This document shows positions 12,204 to 23,699 of a stretch of 64,000 bases of DNA, one piece after another; within the stretch, counting starts at the first letter, position 1; each line of letters opens with the position of its first letter. The translations under genes were made by a program, and so were the position numbers. The stretch is from Cryptomeria japonica (lineage: Eukaryota; Streptophyta; Pinopsida; Cupressales; Cupressaceae), in NCBI RefSeq assembly GCF_030272615.1, contig NC_081406.1:459694072-459758071 (forward strand), given 5' to 3'. A model generated the notes under the pieces. The model saw only the letters and a program-made list of their open reading frames with translations, was not told the DNA's origin and made no database searches.

Positions 12204-12425
12204 CTATACATACATACATACATACATACATACATACATACATACATACATACATACATACATACATACATACATACATACATGCATGCATACATACATA
12301 CATACATACATACATACACACACACACATATATAGACACACACACACACATTTATATATACATATACATACATACATACATACATACATACATACATACA
12401 TACATGTATCTATACACACACACAC
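12204..12425. repeat. Compound microsatellite, mainly (CATA)n with (CA)n
   Basis: Near-perfect CATA repeats fill about 12207-12317 and 12361-12406, with CA-rich and TA-rich runs between and after. All overlapping ORFs (runs of Tyr, Ile, His, Thr or Cys, Met, Tyr, Val) are translations of the repeat. It abuts the left end of a dispersed repeat found again at 19739. Confidence 0.97.
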
Positions 12426-12433
12426 AAACATAT

Positions 12434-13047
12434 TTGAAAGATGTTTATAAAGAAACCTTAATTAAGATAATATTTAATTATTTTAATTTTTAAAATCTAA
12501 TTTAAATTTAACAAAAATGTTTTCAAAAAATAATTATATGTAGTTTTGAAAATTGTTTATAAAGCAAACTTCACATAATATAAAAGAAAAAATGACCTTG
12601 CCGAATAGATAAGATTAATATTTGAAACATACATATATCTAAGTGTATTCTTAATATTCTAACACTATGTTGCTTCATATTCCAAACAGGTTATATGGAT
12701 TGTGTTAATTTAAACATAGGCTATAAAATAAAGCACAATAAAACCAATGGTTTGAAATTATGTGCGAATACAACAACACACTACTAATTCTACTTAATCG
12801 TAACTCTAAATGTATATTCTAACACTATTGGTAGGAACTTGACGCATTGAGTCCCTTGTTTCTGTAATGTCATTTAGATGATGCTTCATACGTTTCATCT
12901 CTTGAATTAAAATAGTTAGAAAAAATTCAAATATTTTTATCTATGTAAAGTTGGAAATTCTTTTCTTTATGAAAATGTAAATTATTTTGTTTATGTTTTA
13001 TTTATGAAACAAGGGACACAATGCATCAAGTTCCTGTCAATAGTGTT
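12434..13047. repeat. SSR-linked dispersed repeat, copy 1 (about 0.6 kb)
   Basis: Begins GAAAGATGTTTATAAAGAAA and aligns almost end to end with 19739-20331, with scattered substitutions and small indels. Both copies are preceded directly by a TATG/CATA-type microsatellite. No coding capacity. Copy 1 ends in an inverted pair of 42-bp arms. It is a non-autonomous element or a segmental repeat; the class is unknown. Confidence 0.9.
12821..13047. repeat. Foldback segment with 42-bp inverted arms
   Basis: The left arm 12821-12862 starts AACACTATTGG, and the right arm 13006-13047 is its inverse complement with 4 mismatches in 42. The arms enclose 143 bp, a MITE-like shape of 227 bp. In copy 2 the left arm is at 20120-20161, but the right arm (20305-20331) keeps only its inner part. 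No clear target duplication is visible. Confidence 0.85.
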
Positions 13048-13080
13048 GAGAGAGAGGGGGGTGGGGTAGTCAAAGGATGT

Positions 13081-13082
<2 letters not shown>

Positions 13083-13154
<72 letters not shown>
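13083..13154. repeat. (GA)n microsatellite
   Basis: About 70 bp of uninterrupted GA directly beyond the right end of the foldback segment. Overlapping minus-strand Leu/Ser ORFs are artefacts. Confidence 0.97.
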
Positions 13155-13155
<1 letters not shown>

Positions 13156-13738
13156 TGTAGATAATGAGACATAGATAGAGAGGGAGAGGAGATATTTGAA
13201 GAAAAAGATAGAGGGGGAGTAGTTAGAAATAAAGATAGACATAGAGAGATATGGATAGGGAGGGATAAACAAAGAATTTGTCTGTGAGTATTATTAGTTA
13301 TAAAATCATTTAAAATATATTTATTAGTTACAAATGACATTCTATATATTTACATGATATGAGCTAAAGAGTTATAAATAAATATTTAAAAGATAAAGGT
13401 AGATAATATCATTAGAGCATTGTTAGAATATGTTTATCTGAATATTTTAAAATCCGTATATGTATTCTCAATTCTTAATAGACATAATAAATTTCATTGA
13501 AGTTAAAGTTCTGATTAATAAGAAGAACAGGTTTTAAGGACCCGAAACCTTTAACAAACGAGCATATAAAAGTTCATCAATAAGCATCTAGTCCTACTAG
13601 GAACAACTTACAAAATGATTGGCAAAAAGGCCAGTCAACCGAAAGGACAACAAAAGAAAGGAATGACAAAGCAAAAAAACCAAAGAAAGTACAACACAAC
13701 TAAAAAGACTTAAGGAGATCAGTCACCTTATTTACCAG
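13155..13738. other. No gene seen
   Basis: AT-rich spacer. The part from about 13500 may be the 3' untranslated tail of the minus-strand ORF that ends at 13739. Confidence 0.35.
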
Positions 13739-14536
13739 CTAGTCATAGTTTGCCACAGTAGCTTTGAGTTCTTCCATGTTCTTGTTTGGCTTCTTCTCCT
13801 TCTTTTTACCTCTCGTCCTTGTTCTAGGTCCTTGCACTTCTCTGGTGCCTTCAATGTCAGGTTCAATCTCCAGGGAGTCCTTCTCCTCCTCTAGTTTGCT
13901 GATGAGGATTTTTGTATTACCAGCTAAGGCCTCCAGTATGTTTAAGCTTTGTTCTGTAATGATTTTAAGGCATTCTTCAATTTTGTTGACTTTTTTATTA
14001 GTTTCTGCCATTCTTTGATCCATACCATTATCATTAGTTTTTCTCTCAGTCAGGTCTTTCTCCATTTGCTCAAACCTGGGGTTGAAGGAATCTCTGATCT
14101 CTTTGGCTCTGGAAGTAGTTTTAGTCAAATCCTCAACATATTCTATCATAGATTTGCCTCCGCCAATACTGATAGTTTCCAGGATTTGGACTCTGTGGTT
14201 AAGCTTCTTATTATCCTCCACAATTTTCTTGTAACTGGTAATTAGCCAATCAATGGTTTCCACAAAACCTTTCAAACTCTCAGGAGGAGGATTTGAGGAG
14301 GGTGATTTCTCACTAGAATTATCTTGATCCTTATTGGAGATGTCACCAACAGTGATTTTATCAACTTTTCCATCGATCCTCTATTCAAAACCTTCCCCAG
14401 TGGTCTCCTCTTCCAAATTCTGGTCAACTTCCAGATTCTTTCTCTGCACTTGTTCCTCTAGCTCCATAACCTTGACTTCCTGTTTCTTCTATTTGTTCCT
14501 TGTCTAAATTTTGGTTTTCCTATTCCGAGGAGACAT
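13739..14536 (-). pseudogene. Coiled-coil ORF with basic tail, broken by three TAG stops
   Basis: On the minus strand one frame runs from an ATG at 14536-14534 (MSPRNRKTKI) to a TAG at 13741-13739, 265 codons. It is interrupted by three in-frame TAGs near 14505, 14490 and 14385; each could be a CAG changed by C-to-T. The last 178 codons are open. The peptide has a basic N-terminus, a long Glu/Lys/Asn-rich central part with heptads (DNKKLNHRVQILE, NKKVNKIEECLKI) and a basic C-terminus (RTRTRGKKKEKKPNKN). It resembles an ORF1 or Gag-type nucleic-acid-binding protein of a transposable element, but I do not recognise the family. Confidence 0.5.
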
Positions 14537-16559
14537 TGAAGTTAAAGTTAATAGACACATTGATGTTAGTTGTTAAGGTGGTGGGACCCACAACTGCCAA
14601 CCTTTCCTTTTCCATAAGTGTTGTTAAAGAAAAAATAAGGCAGTTCTCAATTATGAATATAGGCTCGAGACATGTAAGGAATAGGATAAGCAATTTAAAA
14701 TATAAAATTTAATGAATGATTTATGATTTGTAATATCTAAAACGCTATTTATATTAGTGAGAAAAGTTATATTATTTCTAAAATGCTATTTGTATTTTTA
14801 AATATAGAGATATTATTTATTTTAAATAAATATATATTTAAAATATTGATATTAATAATTATGATTAAAAATATAATAATTATTTATTTGGGCGATGTAA
14901 ATTTTGTTAATGGGTTTTATATTTAATGTTAGTATTCTTATATTTGTGTCTCTCTCATTATTGTTTAATGTAGTATTAAATAAGTTTAAAGTAATTTAAT
15001 AATTATTTATATTATAAAAAAAGGGGTGGATTTTTATGATATTATTATTAAGTAATTTATATTACTAAAAATGATGTAACATAGCGATATAATAACATAT
15101 AATAGTATAATAGAAAATATAGTATTAATAATATGATAACCATATAATACTAATAGCATTAATATAATAAAAAATATAAAATATAATACAAATAATATAC
15201 AAATAAATAATATAAATATAAATATAAAATTTATATGAACTTTATACAATTGTAACTCCCATAAAAAACACTATCCTTAATAATATTATTATTAGAATTA
15301 TAATCCCTTATGAATTAAACTATACCTTTAACTCTCATTCTCATTATAATAATAGGATATAATAGAATAAAAAAATAATAATATAACATAACATAATAAC
15401 AATGAAAATATATTAATAATAAAAAACATAATAAATTTTAATTATGGTACTTAAATTAGATATTATAGTAGATAATTAGGTTCTGATTTGGGTTAGGGAT
15501 ATGCTTCAATTACAATTTGATTAAAGATTTGAGTATAATAAGGGATATAATTGTAGTTATGGCTAAGATAGGGTTTAATTAGCATTATGATTATATTTAA
15601 ATTAGGGTTAAATTAAATAGCTTTAAGTTAGGGTTAGGTTGAGGGATTAATTATACTTATCATAAGAGAACTTCCATGATTGTTTATTTTGTTAAATAGT
15701 AGGAAAGCATCATGGATGGCGATGCGAGGGAGGAGGTTAGAGTTTCATGGCTTTAGACATGGTTGTTTTACATAGTTTCATGATATATATTTGAACCAAA
15801 GATTTCAAAATCCTATTCAATGGCCTTATGAGCATTCTTGGGAGGATCAACTAAAGGAAAGGCAATTGCCAATTTTGGGGAAACAACAATTTTTCTCGAA
15901 CCATCCCCAAACATCCAAAATCTGTTGGGCTTTGCTAAAATCTTTTCTTGTCCTGAAGGAGGTTTTAAGAAATTTCAAGATAAAATGGGGTAACTAAAAG
16001 AGAAGGTCATGCCAAAATTAGGGGAGAAGGTGTAGGTTGAAATGATCCCCAAAAAATGATTATAGTTCAAATAGGAAATGAAGCCTAGCAATATGTAGTC
16101 AAAATGCTTTGAGAAAGGGATTTCTTCATGAAATGGGCCAGAAAATGGATAAAGGGGGCTTCATTCAGTGAACCTGTGTTATATCACCTATGTTCATGAC
16201 ATACAAAAGAATCCCCCTATCAAAAAAATTGGCCAAGAATCCTTTTTTTCCACCCCATCCCAATACACAACCTGAATTAAAAGCCCTCTTATTTGCACAA
16301 AATATTACATTTTTCATAGCCAAAATTAAAAACCCCCCTATTTTCACCAATGGGCAATATATTTCACCCTCATTTTTGGGATATTAAACCCCCCAATATG
16401 AATGCACGTGATATGATATTGCCTTTTTAGTGAAGCCCTCATGGAATGGATTATGTGCACTAGGGTGTGCAAGTAGTGTGGTGAACAATGGGGTAAGAAT
16501 TTTATTCTAGAAACCCTTCCTAATGGTTAGTTGTGAAAGTTAGGGAGAAGTTGTGGATC
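14537..16559. other. Very AT-rich spacer, no gene recognised
   Basis: 14700-15470 is extremely AT-rich, with runs of TAATA and ATAAT. 15480-15640 contains scattered TTAGGG-like words with no array. An ORF at 15791-15997 has no recognised motif; it could be the 5' part of the LINE that follows. Confidence 0.4.
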
Positions 16560-16570
16560 CTAAACAATGA

Positions 16571-17010
16571 CCCTTTTTTATGGGTGGGGTAAGCTTTTTT
16601 ATTAAAGACTAGTACCCAAATTTTGACCCAACCAAAGCCACTGTTTATGAAATCCCTATTTGGGTTCATCTTTATAATTTATCACAAGAATATTAGGATA
16701 TGGAAACATTGTAAATCATTGATAATAGAATTGGTAAGTTCTTAAAGGTAAATGAAGCTTTGGAAAATTAGGATTGTAGGATGTATGCTTGAATCTATAT
16801 TCTTTGGAGACCTCATCCTCCCTCACCTAAGGATATAGAGATTGGGACAAAAAAGACCTTTGGTGGCAACATATAGAAGTAGAAGAGATTGTTGAGAATT
16901 GCAAAGCGTGTAAATGTTTATGGCACTGTGGTTTTTAAAAAAGAAAAATGTTGGGAGGATGACCTTCTTCTCAGCAAGTTAGCCAATGTTGATTAGGTAA
17001 TGGTAGTTAA
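16571..17010 (+). pseudogene. LINE ORF1 remnant, DUF4283-like domain
   Basis: With stops ignored, one frame reads PFFMGGVSFFIKD, then YPNFDPTKATVYEIPIWVHL followed by YNLSQEY, the core of the DUF4283 domain of plant LINE ORF1 proteins, thought to bind nucleic acid. A further segment (KRVNVYGTVVFKKEKCWEDD) fits its end. Several stops break it, and the zinc knuckle that usually follows was not found. Confidence 0.6.
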
Positions 17011-17854
17011 AGTGTTTGACATTTATCAACCATGAGATGAGGAAGGAGAGCCCCCTTTAAGCAAAGAGAATTGCCATCTAGTGTCTCTAGAGGAAGAGGT
17101 CCATGGTTTCCACCCTATTGAAAAATTGGAGAAAGAGTTAAAGGATATATTGAAAGAGAGCATAGGTTGTGGTATCCTAAATCATTCGAAAGGGGCTCAT
17201 CAAGATGGATTGTCAAACACCAATTAGTATAGTATGAAAAAAGTGAAGAAATATCAAGAGAAGGAAACCATGGGAATAGAGATTAGTTTGAGTACAAAGA
17301 TTGGTACAACATGAATTTCAAAGGCTTAGGGGGTGGAAAACTTGGGGTTAGTAGAGGAGGAATATCTCAGTCAACATTCATCTCAGCGAGGGAAGGATTT
17401 GCTTGAAAGTTGAGATAGTGGATCCAACTTTGGAAAAGTTGGATGTCTTAGAGTTGGAAAAATTCTCACTCATGGTGATGAAGGAGGGAGAAATTTTAGT
17501 AAGCTGAGGGGGAAATTGGTCTTGATATTCTTATCACAGATATTCAAATTTCCCTAGAGAAAATTTCCCAATCTAGGGGATGCGCAAAGTTATCATTCCC
17601 TAAGCGAAAGTGATAGAGGTATTTTAGATCTTTTTCTTTCAAAAGAAGAGGATGTTTTAGGGCTTAAGGATGAGAAAGGCATTTTGAAAAAAAGAATCAT
17701 AAATTAGACTTACTCTAGAACTAACAAAGTAAATGTAGGCAAGAAAAAGGAAAGGGGCCCAAAGTGGTTAAGGTGAAGTTGGAAATTGTAGATAGTGCCA
17801 AAGGATAGAGAAAACTAAGATTTGGGAAGGGATTATCTTCCTTCTTAGGTAGCT

Positions 17855-19470
17855 ATGATAACCTTATCTTGGAATGTTAGGGGCTACAATGTCTTTAACA
17901 AGAGGTGTCTAATCAAGTGTTATTTTGATCAAACAAGACTAAATGTTGTTATGATTCTAAAATGTATCTTAACTCTCTACAGGTGAATAAATTTGTTAAA
18001 AGTTAAAAATTTTGGTAGGGGTGCTTTAGTGAGAAGAAATGGGCTTTGGGGGGCCTTGGGTTTTTGTGGATCTAATCACTATTAGGGTCAAGATGGTTGA
18101 GAAATGTAAGAACTAATAGATGATCAAGATGGTTTCAAAGGACTTCATTGGGGGATTTATTTGCCTCAATGTGTATGGTCCAACTATTTTGATAAAAAAA
18201 AGAGAGTTGTGGTAGAATATAACGAATACTATTCAATATCATGGAAATTCAATTTTGATCTTTGGAAGGGATTTCAATGCAACTCTTGAGGTTGTAGATA
18301 AGAGAGAAGGCGAGGTATGTTTTGGGAAGATCCAAACAGATTTTCAGAATTTTGTTGCTAATAGTGGTTTTCTAGAGGTCAAATATAATTTTGTTACTAA
18401 TAGTGGTTTACTAAAAGTCAAATATAACAAAGTTGATTTTACATGGACTAATAGGAGGAAAGGCTTCTTGAATATTGTTGAAAAGTTTCATTGTTTATTT
18501 CGTCCACGGAAGTTGGCTGATCTTCCTATGATTTTTGAGGTAATGATCCTTCCCTACTTGGGTTTAGATCATTATCCAATCTCGCTCTTCCTTCATACAA
18601 AATCCAATCTCATTAAGGTTCCCTTCTAAATTTGAGAATACGTGGCATTGAGCTAATAGGTACAAAGACAAGATAAAACAGTAGTGGTTGAACACCCCTG
18701 TTCAAGAAGGTAATTAAGCTTTTATCTTTTTCAAAAGACTTCAATACATTACATCAGTTTTGAAACAATGTATTTGATCTCATTTCAAAGATACCCTTGT
18801 TGAGAAACTTTGTCTTGATAAAAAAATTGAAAAATTGGAAAACAAATTTATACATAAAGGTATCAAAGAAGTGGATTTTGTTGAAGAAAAAATGTTAAAT
18901 TCTCAATATTTAGAGGTTTTTTCTAGGGAGGATATTTTTTGGAGATAGAAGTTGAGAGAGTGTTGGTTGAAAGAAGGTGACCAAAACACAAATTCTTTTC
19001 ATAACTCAGTGAAAGCAAGAAGGTCATGTAATATTATTCACACCACTAAGAATATTGAAGGAGATTGGTTGGTTAATACTGAAGATGTCAATAATGAGGT
19101 GGTGAGTTTCTTTAAAAATATTTTATCTACAAATGGAATTATAGAGTTAAGGGATTTTGGGGATATTTTGGAAGTTATCCTTTATTTGGATCCTGAAGAA
19201 AAAAATTCTATGCTTCAAGCCTCAATAGTTTGGAGAAAGTCAAGTGGACCCTTTTTTCTATGGATGGGGATAAAGCCCTTGGTCTAGATGGCTTTTTTTC
19301 TTTGTTTTCCCTAAATTTTGGGATCTTTTGAAGGAGATTTTATGGGGGGGGGCTGTTTTAAGAGTCTAGAGCATTAGTTTTATGTTGAAGGATTTTGATA
19401 ATACTATGATCACCATTATTTGAAAGAAGGAGAATGTATCATCATTTGATGATGTCATGTTGATCTCACC
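17855..19470 (+). pseudogene. LINE ORF2 remnant: endonuclease plus start of reverse transcriptase
   Basis: Starts at ATG 17855 with MITLSWNVRGYNVFNKRCLI, the usual opening of plant LINE endonucleases. At 18255-18629 are IFGRDFNATLEVVDKREG (the GDFN motif with G replaced by R), FTWTNRRKGFLNIVEK and LDHYPIS (the catalytic SDH region). At 18952-19287 are CWLKEGDQNTNSFHNSVKAR and FFKNILS, typical of the linker before RT. The RT begins with a GxDGF-like ALGLDGFFSLF and PKKENVSSFDD, then ends at the microsatellite at 19471. Frames change several times. A 39-bp in-frame tandem duplication lies in the endonuclease. Confidence 0.85.
18351..18428 (+). repeat. 39-bp in-frame tandem duplication in the LINE endonuclease
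   Basis: Units 18351-18389 and 18390-18428 differ at five positions and encode FVANSGFLEVKYN and FVTNSGLLKVKYN. Confidence 0.92.
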
Positions 19471-19624
19471 ATGTATGTATGTATGTATGTATGTATGTAT
19501 ACATATATAGATATATATACATATATATGTATATATATACATACAAACATATATATAGATACATACATATATATATACATACATATACATGTACATGTAC
19601 ATGTACATGTACATATAGACATAG

Positions 19625-19658
<34 letters not shown>

Positions 19659-19706
19659 GTGCATGTACATATAGACATATGCATGTACATGTGCATGTAC
19701 ATATAG

Positions 19707-19738
<32 letters not shown>
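19471..19738. repeat. Compound TATG/CATA/TACATG microsatellite
   Basis: Starts with perfect TATG units and passes into ACATAT, TACATG and ATAGAC mixtures. Apparent ORFs on both strands are artefacts. It touches the LINE RT on the left and dispersed repeat copy 2 on the right. Confidence 0.97.
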
Positions 19739-19739
<1 letters not shown>

Positions 19740-20331
19740 AAAGATGTTTAAAAAGAAACCTTAATTACTTAAGATAATATTTAATTATTTTAATTTTTAA
19801 AATCTAATTTAAATTTAACAAAAAAAAATTGAAAAACAATTATATGTAGTTTTGAAAGTTCTTTATAAAACAAACTTCACATAATATAAAAGAAAAAATG
19901 ACCTTGTTGAGTAGAGAAGATTAATGTTTGCAACATACATATATCTAAGTGTATTCTTAATATTCCGACACTATGTTACTTCAGATTCCAAACTGGTTAA
20001 ATGGATTGTGTTATGGGCTATAAAATAAACCACAATAAAATTAATGGTTTAAAATTATGCGGACAAATACAACCAAACACTACTAATTCTACCTAATCAT
20101 AACTCTAAATACATATTATAACACTATTGGTAGGAACTTGACGCATTGAGTCTCTTGTTTCTGTAACGTCATTCAGATGATGCTTCATACATTCCATCTC
20201 TTGAATTAAAATAGTTAGACAAAATTCAAATTTTTTTATTTATGTAAAGTTGGAAATTCTTTTCTTTATGAAAATGTAAATTATTTTTTTTATGCTTTCT
20301 TTATGAAACAATGGATGCAATGCATCATGTT
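19739..20331. repeat. SSR-linked dispersed repeat, copy 2
   Basis: Direct-orientation copy of 12434-13047. Alignment holds to about 20331, where the right inverted arm breaks off (ATGCATCATGTTT) and unrelated sequence follows. Confidence 0.9.
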
Positions 20332-21489
20332 TTATATAGCAACATTATCATATCATTTGCAATTGCATTTTAGGTACATTACATTTAGGTTCAATACATT
20401 ATAAATACTAATGTAAGTTTAATAAAATCCCATTCAAACATTAGTATCTCATGTAGTGTTGCAATCATTAATAATCACACCATTCAATTTAAAACATTTA
20501 AAAATAATATCATTACCTTGTTAGATAATTGCATCTTTATTTGCATTTTAGGTGCATTATATCTCAGGTGCATGAAATAGGATCCCATTCAAACATTAAT
20601 TTTCTACACGAATGGCCATGTAAGTCATCAATCGACCACACAATTTTGGTTTGTTATGTTTTTAGTGGTTAAATAATGGTTTTCATTACATTACACAGAA
20701 CATTAGTGCATTTTGCATTCATTTAGTCGCATACCATTTAGTTATAACATACATTATAGATCCATTCATTCACTTATCATTTTAGGTGCATTTCATTGTT
20801 AGAAGCATTTATTATATCTCATTTTAATTTATCACATAATTACATATCACATATATACATATCATACTCATCTGCATTACACCATAACATAAGCATTATC
20901 ATGAAAAAATTAAAAAATGGCATATCATATAGGCATACATCATACACATGCATCCTACATCCACAAACATGTTAACGACATCAAAAATAACACATGCATA
21001 CATACATTTTATGATCATACATATTGCATCATAAATAGGTCAGATCATGTGCATCATCATATCATAAAATCATCATCTATCGCAAAGTTAAACAATAATC
21101 AAAGTCCATGAGAGTCCATAATAAAGTCCATATACATGTATACGCTGCCAAAATCATATCTCATATATATATATATATATATCTCAAAAATATGAATTTG
21201 TCAAATCAGAGTACAATGATATAATTCCGAAAGTGTAAAAAATGTTGTGTCACATACATCTACATAAATAGCATGTGCTCTCTCAATCATTCGCCCTGTT
21301 GTTGAACTTGAGGGCCCACCTAGAGGTTGTGGTGCCCTCATCCCTATAGAATCGCTTGAACGACAGGTCTATGTCCTATGAGACTGTGTGCTCTCTACGT
21401 ACAAAGGTGCTTACTAGTCTCCTATCATAACCTGATAGTACAAATCCCTGTAGTATTAAGCCTCACAAGCTAATCTCTTTGCACATTGT
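20332..21489. other. AT-rich spacer with degenerate repeats and (AT)n
   Basis: A degenerate unit containing GCATTTTAGGTxCATT and CCCATTCAAACATTA occurs at about 20365-20455 and 20535-20610, with weaker echoes to 20800. (AT)n fills 21163-21182. No gene seen. Confidence 0.6.
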
Positions 21490-22990
21490 TGTCCTGCAAC
21501 GACATCAACAAACACTTGTATGAGACTTGCTAGCTCCAACATTCATCGGTCCACATCTCTCTCACCCCACAACCTCACCACATCGGCCTCTTCCCTACTC
21601 AACTAGGAGCGAAGTTTCTCTAGATCCTCATCCATCCTCTCTAACTTTGCCATTTTCTGTGAGATGGCGTCTCCACTCCTTGTCTTCTCTAGGAGTTGCT
21701 TGGTCTTTTCCTTGTTCCTCTACATGTTGTCCTTGTTCGTCATGGTAGTCTAGAGATCCTCTCTCAGAGCATCGAGCTCCCTCCTTAGTTGGTCCACCTC
21801 CACCTGCATGTTATCGGCTCAAGCCCTCTTAATCCCCAGCTCCCCCTCAAATCTCTGAAACCTCTCCCTCGCGACATCCCTCCCTCGCAGTTCCTCCTCC
21901 AACCTCTACTCCCTCTCCCTGACCAGCATGTTATACTCTATCTAAGAGACCCAACATGCCTGCAATGACACCTATCCCTCTACCTGCTAGTATTATCTGC
22001 CCTCATCATCATGTACCTTTATCTCTTGTATATTCATAGGCTCCGACCTATCCTCCCCTCCTTCCTCCTCTATCCTCATCCCACCAATCTGTGTTTCTGG
22101 TGGTTGAACCTATAGTGGTCCCCCCCACTCGAGGTACTTGTTTTCCCCTCCTTTGCAGAACATGTCTCTATTCCCTACCTCTCTATACTCCCCCTCCTAC
22201 TACTGCTCTGTATGCGGGCCCATTTTTCTCTTCACCTACTACCTCATCAACTAAGGGTCGTAGTTCATCCTCCTCCAAGACCCTAGGTATATTCAGCCAC
22301 ACTGGTCTGTGGGCCTCCCACCAATAAGTGTATGCACATGTGCATCCTAGATCCTCCTATCCTGAACTCCCATTGGCCTCGTCATTGCAATATGCTCCCA
22401 AGCCTATACATTTAGTAGTGTGATCGCTATGTCAAGGTTCCTATAACCTCAATATACACAAAGATGAATTTCATAAAATAGCTGACCAAGCATCACTACT
22501 TCCCATGTATAGGTTGCGTAGTCTTCCACTACATAGTACATGCAACGAGCCCAACCAATGGAAAATCCATGCCTATTGAGGTTTGGCATAATCCATCCAT
22601 TGAACAATCCGCATATAAATAATACCAAACAAGGGATATGTTGTATCTGCATCGCCCCCCAAGGTGCATCTATGTACCCTCCATTGATAGCACATCATAC
22701 TCACACACCTGGCGTAGGTAGTATTCCCCCCCATCTAGTCTATACTCAGGTACTGTGCCTCTGATGGGGATATTTAAGATCCTCTAGACATCTAATAATA
22801 TGATCATTGCCACCCTAATCGACAGATGGAACATGCATGTCTACTTGTCCCAGCACTCTATGAGTGTTGTCATCATTGCAGTATGTGCTCTAATCCACAA
22901 CCATCTCCCCACAAACCTCATGCCTACTATTCTTAGAATCTCCCTCACATTCACCCTTAGTCATCTATATAGCCTCATCATCAAAGGCTA
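21490..22990 (-). pseudogene. Plant mobile domain (PMD, aminotransferase-like) protein, decayed
   Basis: Translated on the minus strand, segments match the plant mobile domain: RFVGRWLWIRAHTAMMTTLI followed by ECW near 22920-22850, FHLSIRVAMIILLDV near 22830, LNIPIRGTVPEY near 22760, then in other frames TYTWEVVMLGQLFYEIHL near 22500 and AWEHIAMTRP near 22390. This is the pattern of domain PF10536. The 3' part (about 22080-21520) codes for a long charged coiled coil (EELRGRDVARERFQRFEGEL). Stops and frameshifts are frequent. PMD proteins occur in host genes (MAIN family) and as passengers of plant transposons; the passenger reading seems likelier here. C-rich plus-strand ORFs over this span are shadows. 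Confidence 0.7.
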
Positions 22991-23594
22991 GTGCTCTCGT
23001 GATGTGAGTGGTCCCACCTTCTCCTGCAACCAAGTAATTCACCTCATTAGCCTATTTATTTTTTTCCTGTTATAGTCTATTTTACTTTATTTATATCCTA
23101 TCCCATCTATGGGGCATGTGTGCACCCCATTGAAGCCCTTTGAGTCTTTCCCCATCCCCCATTTTCCTCTCCCTATCCTCCCCAATGGAAATGCCGATCC
23201 CCCCAATGAAGACATCAAACCCATGGCGCATGCATCGTGCCACATGCAGAGACATTGAAATATAGTCTCCACCCCCATTCACTCCCCTTGCCACAGACCG
23301 ACGTCTGCATGGATGTTAATTCAGCCACGCAGGTGGTGTTCTCCTTCCAACCCCTCTTCAATGCCTACGTAGGCATTAACCACCTACAAAAATGTCGATC
23401 CCTATGCGGAAATGTTGAAATGATGATCAATGTCTTTGCCCTACCCACTTGCTAATCTCATTTAATACCCTAATACATGCCCTACCTACTAAATCAAAAA
23501 GTGAGGTCTAGGTACATACCTATGGGCCATACTCGATCAGTCACTCATGTCATCTAACCCTCTTTGTGCGGTGCTCATGGTGTGGGATGTGGTC
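22991..23594 (-). other. Probable intron or leader of the PMD pseudogene
   Basis: On the minus strand the sequence ATAG|GTATGTACC, with its GT at 23519-23518, fits a plant 5' splice donor, and TTGCAG|GAG near 23018 fits an acceptor just before the PMD. No domain is seen between them. Splicing is inferred only. Confidence 0.35.
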
Positions 23595-23597
23595 CAT
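23595..23597 (-). other. Candidate start codon of the PMD pseudogene
   Basis: ATG in context CAAGATGGAC on the minus strand, 80 bp downstream of a TATA box; it opens a short peptide MDHIPHHEHRTKRVR that ends at a TGA. Known PMD proteins often start in a similar MD..H-rich way, but this link is weak. Confidence 0.35.
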
Positions 23598-23676
23598 CTT
23601 GCTCCTAGAAGCCTCTATGCTCTCCAAGTCTTCTAAATGTATATGTGACAATGACCCTTCCTTAGACCTTGTGTGG

Positions 23677-23684
23677 CTTATATA
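23677..23684 (-). promoter_or_regulatory. TATA box upstream of the PMD pseudogene
   Basis: Minus-strand TATATAAG inside a GC-rich context (GGGCCCTATATAAGCC), about 80 bp before the candidate ATG. A purine-rich GAAAA/GAGAA stretch lies upstream. Confidence 0.5.
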
Positions 23685-23699
23685 GGGCCCAGCATGGCC

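Larger units (their letters stand above)
16560..19470 (+). mobile_element. LINE (L1-type non-LTR retrotransposon), decayed and 3'-truncated
   Basis: ORF1 with a DUF4283-like domain is followed by ORF2 with an AP-type endonuclease and the beginning of a reverse transcriptase, all on the plus strand and in the order of plant L1-type LINEs. The RT stops just where a microsatellite and the 0.6-kb dispersed repeat begin, and no 3' tail is seen. Many stops and frameshifts show age. Confidence 0.85.

Noticed and set aside
12034-12493. Long ORFs on both strands over the CATA tract
   Set aside because: They are translations of a tetranucleotide microsatellite in each frame.
12991-13340. Leu/Ser repeat ORFs on the minus strand
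   Set aside because: Products of the (GA)n tract.
15480-15650. TTAGGG-like words suggesting an interstitial telomere
   Set aside because: Words are irregular and scattered, without a run of the plant TTTAGGG repeat.
19366-19736. Tyr/Met/Ile/Cys-rich ORFs on both strands
   Set aside because: Microsatellite translation; no domain and no unique sequence.
20332-20900. CRISPR-like or satellite array
   Set aside because: Units are few, degenerate and irregular in spacing.
21527-22764. Several Pro/Ser/His-rich plus-strand ORFs
   Set aside because: Shadows of the minus-strand plant-mobile-domain pseudogene in C-rich sequence.
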